This document shows positions 59,515 to 64,000 of a stretch of 64,000 bases of DNA, in pieces. The notes under the pieces were generated by a model that saw only the letters and a list, made by a program, of their open reading frames with translations, did no database searches and was not told the DNA's origin. The stretch is taken from assembly GCF_037914945.1 (NCBI RefSeq), contig NZ_CP149790.1:62001-126000 (forward strand), read 5' to 3'. The stretch is from Haloterrigena sp. KLK7. GTDB lineage: Archaea > Halobacteriota > Halobacteria > Halobacteriales > Natrialbaceae. The first letter of the stretch is position 1. Every line of letters begins with the position of its first letter. The position numbers were made by a program, and so were the translations under genes.

Positions 59515-60135
59515 ATGCGCTTTCGATCTGCCGCCGGCGAGGCCGACCAATCGACGCGTGAATCGCCAGCCGACGCGACCGAACCCGCCTCGAGCAGGTC
59601 GCCCGTTCGAACGTTCCTGCTCGTCGCCGGCGGGGCCGCCGCCGGCGCGTACGTCCTCTCGCGACTTCGCTCGTCGGGCGACGGCGAGGGCGCCGACGCG
59701 TCGCTCGAGACGGTTCGCGATCGGACCGCGGCGACCGTTCCCGACGAACTCGAGGAGCGACTCGCGGCGGCCGTTCCGACCGAATCGCAGTCGATCCCGA
59801 TCGGCGGCGGCGAGTCCGAACCGAGCGGGGCTGGCGACGAGAGCGACGCCTCGAGTTCCGCCGCGGAGTCCGAGCGCGCCGGCAGCGACGCGGGTACCGA
59901 TTCCGACGACGTCGGTGACGCCGAATCGATCGACGAGGAGGACGTCAACGCCGACCTCGCCGACGAGCCCTCGCCCACGAAGGTCTCCTCGGGGACCAGC
60001 GAGGAGATTCAGGACAAACCGGCCGAACCGGGCGAGATGGCGGTCGACGAGGACGTCGAGGACCTGGTCGACGACGTAGACGTCGACGAGGAGTCGGAAG
60101 CCGACGAGTCGGCCGGCGACGAGGACGAGGAATAG
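59515..60135 (+). CDS. single-pass membrane protein with long acidic tail
   Basis: A 206-residue protein with one membrane segment near residues 31-50 (PVRTFLLVAGGAAAGAYVLS). A 150-residue very acidic tail rich in Asp, Glu and Ser follows. The tail composition is typical of haloarchaeal disordered regions. No known domain. Likely anchored with the tail in the cytosol or on the surface; topology unsure. Confidence 0.65.
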   Translation: MRFRSAAGEADQSTRESPADATEPASSRSPVRTFLLVAGGAAAGAYVLSRLRSSGDGEGADASLETVRDRTAATVPDELEERLAAAVPTESQSIPIGGGESEPSGAGDESDASSSAAESERAGSDAGTDSDDVGDAESIDEEDVNADLADEPSPTKVSSGTSEEIQDKPAEPGEMAVDEDVEDLVDDVDVDEESEADESAGDEDEE

Positions 60136-60341
60136 CCCTGCTCGCGCGGCGTGTCGGAGCGCACGGCACAGCGCGCGTCGCCCTCTCGATCGAGTTTCGG
60201 TACCGCAGGACGCACTCGAATCTTCGACGCGCTCGAGTTCCCATGCCACGCTCCGCTCTTCGGACCGAGCGCAGTCCGGTACGCCCGCCGGTCCTTCCGG
60301 GAACGTGGTGCTTATCCGGTTCTCGCCCCTAGCGCGCAGTG

Positions 60342-63182
60342 ATGAGTGAGGGCGACGTCGCGGCGTTTACGCACCTCGGATCGACCGTTCGCGGGGCGCT
60401 GTCCGAACGCGGTTTCTCGACGCCGACGGCACCGCAGCGACTGGCGATTCCGCCGCTGTCGGCCGGCGAGCACACGCTCGTGATCGCGCCGACCGGGAGC
60501 GGGAAGACCGAGACGGCGATGTTGCCCGTTTTCGACCATTTGGTCGCTGACGATGGACCGCCCGAGGGGTTCGGCGCGCTCTACATCACCCCGCTGCGGG
60601 CGCTGAACCGCGACATGCGCGACCGCCTCGAGTGGTGGGGCGAGTACTTAGATCTCGAGGTGGACGTCCGCCACGGCGACACGACCCAGTACCAGCGGGG
60701 GAAGCAGGCCGAGGATCCGCCGGACGTCCTGATCACGACGCCGGAGACCGTCCAGGCGATGCTGACCGGCGAGCGACTGCGCGAGGCGTTGCAGGACGTC
60801 ACCCACGTCGTGATCGACGAGGTCCACGAGCTCGCGGCCTCCAAGCGGGGGGCGCAGCTGGCGATCGGCCTCGAGCGGCTGCACGATCTCGCGGGCGACA
60901 TGCAGCGGATCGGGCTGTCGGCCACCGTCGGCGATCCGGAGGAGGTCGGCCAGTTCCTGACCGGCGGCCGGCCCTGCGAGATCCGAGAGATCGACGTCGG
61001 GAGCAACGTCGAGGTGAGCGTCCGACAGCCGGAGATCACCGAGGCGGACGAGCGGCTCGCCGGCGAACTGATGACCGAACCGGACACGGCCAGCCACGTC
61101 CGGCTGATTCGGGACCTCGTCGCCGAGAACGAGTCGACGTTGATCTTTGTTAACACGCGACAGACGGCGGAGGCGCTGGGCTCGCGGTTCAACGAACTCG
61201 ACCTCCCGATCGGGGTCCACCACGGCTCGCTCTCGAAGGAGGCCCGCATCGAGGTCGAGGACCGGTTCAAAGCGGGGGCGTTGGACGGCCTGCTCTGTAC
61301 CTCCTCGATGGAACTGGGGATCGACGTCGGCCGGGTCGACCACGTCGTCCAGTACAAGAGCCCGCGGCAGGTGACGCGGCTGCTCCAGCGGATCGGGCGG
61401 GCCGGCCACCGGCAGGACGAGGTCTCGAGCGGGACCATCGTGACGACTCGGCCGGACGACACCTTCGAGGCGCTGGCGATCGCTCGCCGCGCCCGCGACG
61501 GCGAGGTCGAACCGGCCGCGATCCACGAGGGCAGTCTGGACGTCGTGGCGAATCAGATTCCGGGGATCGTCCAGAGCCGCGGCGATACCCGCTTTCGGGA
61601 GGCCTACGAGACGATCACGCGCGCGTACCCGTTCCGCGACGTTCCCGAGGAGACGTTCCGCGAGGTCGCCTCGGAGCTGCACCGCAATCGGATCGTCTGG
61701 TTCGACGAGGGCGAGGACCGCCTCGAGACGACCGGCGGCACCTGGCAGTACGTCTACTCGAACCTCTCGATGATCCCCGACGAGGAGACCTACGAGGTCC
61801 ACGACATCGCCTCGAGCCAGCAGATCGGGACCTTAGACGAGCGGTTCGTGGTCAACTTCGCCCAGCCGGGGGAGGTGTTCATCCAGCGCGGCGAGATGTG
61901 GCGCATCGCCGAGATCGACGACGAGGAGGCCCGCGTGAAGGTGAGTCCGATCGAGGACCCCGCCGGCGAAGTACCGTCGTGGATCGGCCAGGAGATTCCC
62001 GTCCCCGCTGCGGTGGCGGGCGAAGTGGGGGAGATTCGAGCTGTTGCGGAACCGCAGCTCTCGGCGGGGGCGGACGCCGCCGCGGTCGGCCGCGAGCTGG
62101 CGGGCCGGTATCCGGGCGACGAGTACACGCTGACCGAGGCCTGCGGGCAGCTCGAGGACCAGGTCGAGAGCGAGGCGCCGATGCCGACGGCGGATCGGCT
62201 CGTCCTCGAGCGACAGGGGCGGACCGTCGTCCTGAACGCGCCCTTCGGGCACACGGCCAACGAGACGCTCGGTCGCGTGCTCTCCTCGCTGCTCGGCCAG
62301 CGGGCCGGCTCCTCGGTGGGGCTGGAGACCGACCCCTACCGCATCGAACTCGAGGTGCCGAACTCGATCGCGACCAGCGACATCGTGGCGGTGCTCGAGG
62401 AGACCGACCCCGGTCACGTCGAGGCGATCGTCGAACTGGGGCTGAAGAACTCCGACGCGCTGGCCTTCCGGCTCGCGCAGGTCTCGGCGAAGTTCGGCGC
62501 GCTCAAGCGCTGGCAGAGCAACGGTTCCGGCCGCCTCTCGAACGAGCGACTGCTCGCGGCCCTGGAGGACACGCCGATGTACCAGGAGTCGATCCGCGAG
62601 GTGTTCCACGAGGACCTGGACGTCGAGCGGGCGAGCGCGGTCCTCGAGGGGATCCAGTCGGGCGAGATCGAGTTAGTGACCTACCGCGGTCGGACGCCGG
62701 TCGGCCAGGGCGGTCGGTCGTCGGGCGGGAAGGAGCTACTGGCGCCCGAGAACGCCGACGCGAGCGTCATCAACACGGTCCGCGAGCGCCTGCAGAACGA
62801 CCGGATCATCCTGCTGTGTACCCACTGCAAGGAGTGGAAGGTGAAGACGAAGGTCCGTCGCGTGGCCGACCAGCCCGAGTGCGGGAACTGCGGCTCGACC
62901 CGGATCGCGGCGCTGAACCCGTGGGCCGACGAGGTCGTCGACGCGGTCCGTGCCGCCGAGAAGGACGAGGAGCAGGAGAAGATGACCGAGCGCGCCTATC
63001 GGAGCGCGAGTCTCGTCCAGAGCCACGGGAAGCAGGCCGTCATCGCGATGGCGGCCCGCGGCGTCGGCCCGCACAACGCCGCCCAGATCATCAACAAGCT
63101 CCGAGAGGACGAGGACGAGTTCTACCGCGACATCCTCTCGAAGGAACGCGAGTACGCGCGCACCCAGTCGTTCTGGGACTGA
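60342..63182 (+). CDS. Lhr-type DEAD/DEAH helicase with zinc ribbon
   Basis: A 946-residue superfamily 2 helicase. RecA-like domain 1 has VIAPTGSGKTETAML near 48-62, YITPLRALNRD and the DEVH box near 159 (VIDEVHELAASKRG). RecA-like domain 2 has IFVNTRQTAEALGSRF, CTSSMELGIDVGRVD and RLLQRIGRAGHRQDE. The Lhr-core winged helix and beta-barrel regions follow. Near residues 826-850 is a Cys4 zinc site (CTHCKEWKVKTK ... CGNCGS). Lhr enzymes unwind or remodel DNA in repair. ATG at 60342 is preferred over GTG at 60339. Confidence 0.94.
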   Translation: MSEGDVAAFTHLGSTVRGALSERGFSTPTAPQRLAIPPLSAGEHTLVIAPTGSGKTETAMLPVFDHLVADDGPPEGFGALYITPLRALNRDMRDRLEWWGEYLDLEVDVRHGDTTQYQRGKQAEDPPDVLITTPETVQAMLTGERLREALQDVTHVVIDEVHELAASKRGAQLAIGLERLHDLAGDMQRIGLSATVGDPEEVGQFLTGGRPCEIREIDVGSNVEVSVRQPEITEADERLAGELMTEPDTASHVRLIRDLVAENESTLIFVNTRQTAEALGSRFNELDLPIGVHHGSLSKEARIEVEDRFKAGALDGLLCTSSMELGIDVGRVDHVVQYKSPRQVTRLLQRIGRAGHRQDEVSSGTIVTTRPDDTFEALAIARRARDGEVEPAAIHEGSLDVVANQIPGIVQSRGDTRFREAYETITRAYPFRDVPEETFREVASELHRNRIVWFDEGEDRLETTGGTWQYVYSNLSMIPDEETYEVHDIASSQQIGTLDERFVVNFAQPGEVFIQRGEMWRIAEIDDEEARVKVSPIEDPAGEVPSWIGQEIPVPAAVAGEVGEIRAVAEPQLSAGADAAAVGRELAGRYPGDEYTLTEACGQLEDQVESEAPMPTADRLVLERQGRTVVLNAPFGHTANETLGRVLSSLLGQRAGSSVGLETDPYRIELEVPNSIATSDIVAVLEETDPGHVEAIVELGLKNSDALAFRLAQVSAKFGALKRWQSNGSGRLSNERLLAALEDTPMYQESIREVFHEDLDVERASAVLEGIQSGEIELVTYRGRTPVGQGGRSSGGKELLAPENADASVINTVRERLQNDRIILLCTHCKEWKVKTKVRRVADQPECGNCGSTRIAALNPWADEVVDAVRAAEKDEEQEKMTERAYRSASLVQSHGKQAVIAMAARGVGPHNAAQIINKLREDEDEFYRDILSKEREYARTQSFWD

Positions 63183-63538
63183 TCGTCTGCGGACGCCGAT
63201 CGGTGGTGGCCGAGAGGAGACAAAACTGGTCACCGACGCCGATAGATCGATGGGTCCGTTGGCGCCGGATTTTCTAGCCCGCGGCCGTGACGGAGTAGTC
63301 GGTAGAGCGACGGCTCTTGCAGCTTCGGTTACTCCGTCTATTCCGTCTCTATTACGACGGTTCTCCCTGCTTGTAATGAATGTCTGTAAGAGAAACAGAA
63401 CGGCTGTCGAGGATTTCCTCGAGTCGCCGATTCGCCGGACGGAACACGACCGATTCCGACGCTAGTCGCTCTACACTGATCAGATGCAGATATTGTAGCC
63501 TTCAGTGAATTATTAGTATACGAGATAGTACGGCCAAT
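63183..63538. other. intergenic, no gene seen
   Basis: A 356-base gap between the helicase and the last gene. The last 60 bases are AT-rich (gtgaattattagtatacg, about 63505-63522), at a distance of 20-35 bases from the next ATG, and probably contain its promoter. Confidence 0.45.
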
Positions 63539-64000
63539 ATGAACGAACCCGTTCAAAAGATATTGTGCGTAGTGTTCTCGATTTTATTGATCACCGGTTC
63601 TATCGGGCCAGTCGTGGCTGCTCCGGGGAATAATACGTTCGGACCGACCGCCGATACCGAGGGGGCGAATCCCGCGTATCAATCGTTTTCCGAAGGCGAG
63701 AGTGAGCCCACTGCGCTCGAACTGAAGTACGCAGCGGTCGCCGAATTGGTGACGCTGCAACCCGCTGATCGCGCCGACGAACGGCGGAAGAACCAGGCCG
63801 GCGAGCGGATCAACGAGACGCTGGACGTCTATGTCGATAGAGACCGCGTCGAGAGTCCGGCTGCGTTCGAAGGTGATGCCGCCGCCGCCTCGCACCTAGC
63901 GGCGCTTGCGGACGCTGATCCAGCGCGGGTCAACGAGACGACGTGGCTGCTCGCGAAGGCGAACGCGCGAACGGCCAACGTCTCGATCACGGACGCGCGA
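63539..64000 (+). CDS. secreted haloarchaeal protein, 3' end outside window
   Basis: Partial gene of at least 154 codons, read directly from the sequence. It starts MNEPVQKILCVVFSILLITG, then SIGPVVAAPGNNTFGPTADT: a Sec signal peptide with likely cleavage after VAA. The following Asn/Asp/Glu-rich sequence (KYAAVAELVTLQPADRADER, ETLDVYVDRDRVESPAAFEG) is mostly helical. N-x-T/S sites (NNT, NET, NVS) suggest N-glycosylation. No domain recognised in the visible part. Confidence 0.78.
   Translation, partial: MNEPVQKILCVVFSILLITGSIGPVVAAPGNNTFGPTADTEGANPAYQSFSEGESEPTALELKYAAVAELVTLQPADRADERRKNQAGERINETLDVYVDRDRVESPAAFEGDAAAASHLAALADADPARVNETTWLLAKANARTANVSITDAR

Noticed and set aside
60288-60312. 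Possible ORB before the Lhr gene (cttccgggaacgtggtgc)
   Set aside because: It shares only the GGAACGTGGTG part with the origin 4 box, lacks the TTTCACC half and is isolated.
1-64000. Search for insertion sequences and integrases
   Set aside because: No transposase or integrase motif was found in any frame; signs of transfer are limited to the cdc6/origin units.

Overview
The window is chromosomal DNA of a halophilic archaeon (class Halobacteria; the gene mix fits Natrialbales, but no 16S rRNA gene is present to prove it). The evidence is high GC, very acidic proteins, leaderless starts behind TATA-like boxes, Tat-dependent lipoproteins, a PGF-CTERM surface protein, a bacterio-opsin-activator regulator, the rpa1-rpap1-rpe operon and several Orc1/Cdc6 genes. 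I see no rRNA, tRNA, CRISPR array or insertion sequence.

Layout. 0-4.5 kb: small regulators, a zinc-ribbon miniprotein, a DUF1616 membrane protein and a DUF7344-like regulator. 4.5-9.9 kb: a tightly overlapping five-gene sugar operon (acetyltransferase, aminotransferase, oxidoreductase, UDP-sugar 6-dehydrogenase, glycosyltransferase) matching the WbpA/B/E/D route to a UDP-2,3-diacetamido-uronic acid, probably for surface glycans. 9.9-13.9 kb: zinc ribbons, a thioredoxin, a phage-repressor-like regulator and glutamine synthetase. 14.3-16.6 kb: Orc1/Cdc6 gene 1 with an origin. 16.8-23.5 kb: small genes, then the ssDNA-binding operon rpa1-rpap1-rpe and a GNAT/CDP-alcohol phosphatidyltransferase pair. 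23.6-26 kb: ZIP transporter, halocyanin and riboflavin-type reductase. 26.2-27.8 kb: Orc1/Cdc6 gene 2 with an origin. 27.8-37.3 kb: enoyl-CoA hydratase, MsrA, CBS protein, two FAD enzymes, a cobalamin adenosyltransferase and an ABC exporter. 37.3-38.8 kb: a repeat-rich origin-like region holding only a frameshifted piece of a cdc6 gene. 38.8-51 kb: cobyric acid synthase, an RHH regulator, a Bat-like regulator, a Tat-exported metalloprotease, trehalose synthesis (otsB-otsA) and an M24 peptidase. 51-53.9 kb: Orc1/Cdc6 gene 3 with a large origin. 54-64 kb: a metal-binding lipoprotein, a SCO/TlpA/CcdA redox cassette, a PGF-CTERM protein, an Lhr-type helicase and the start of a secreted protein that runs off the window.

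The most striking theme is replication initiation. Four origin-like loci lie within about 40 kb. Each has its own family of repeats of the origin-recognition-box (ORB) kind, and three sit next to an intact orc1/cdc6 gene. The fourth keeps a dense and mixed repeat set, including a 57-bp iteron-like array, but its initiator gene has decayed to a C-terminal winged-helix fragment. One perfectly placed ORB of the third origin's family also lies alone about 6.5 kb from that origin's initiator gene.
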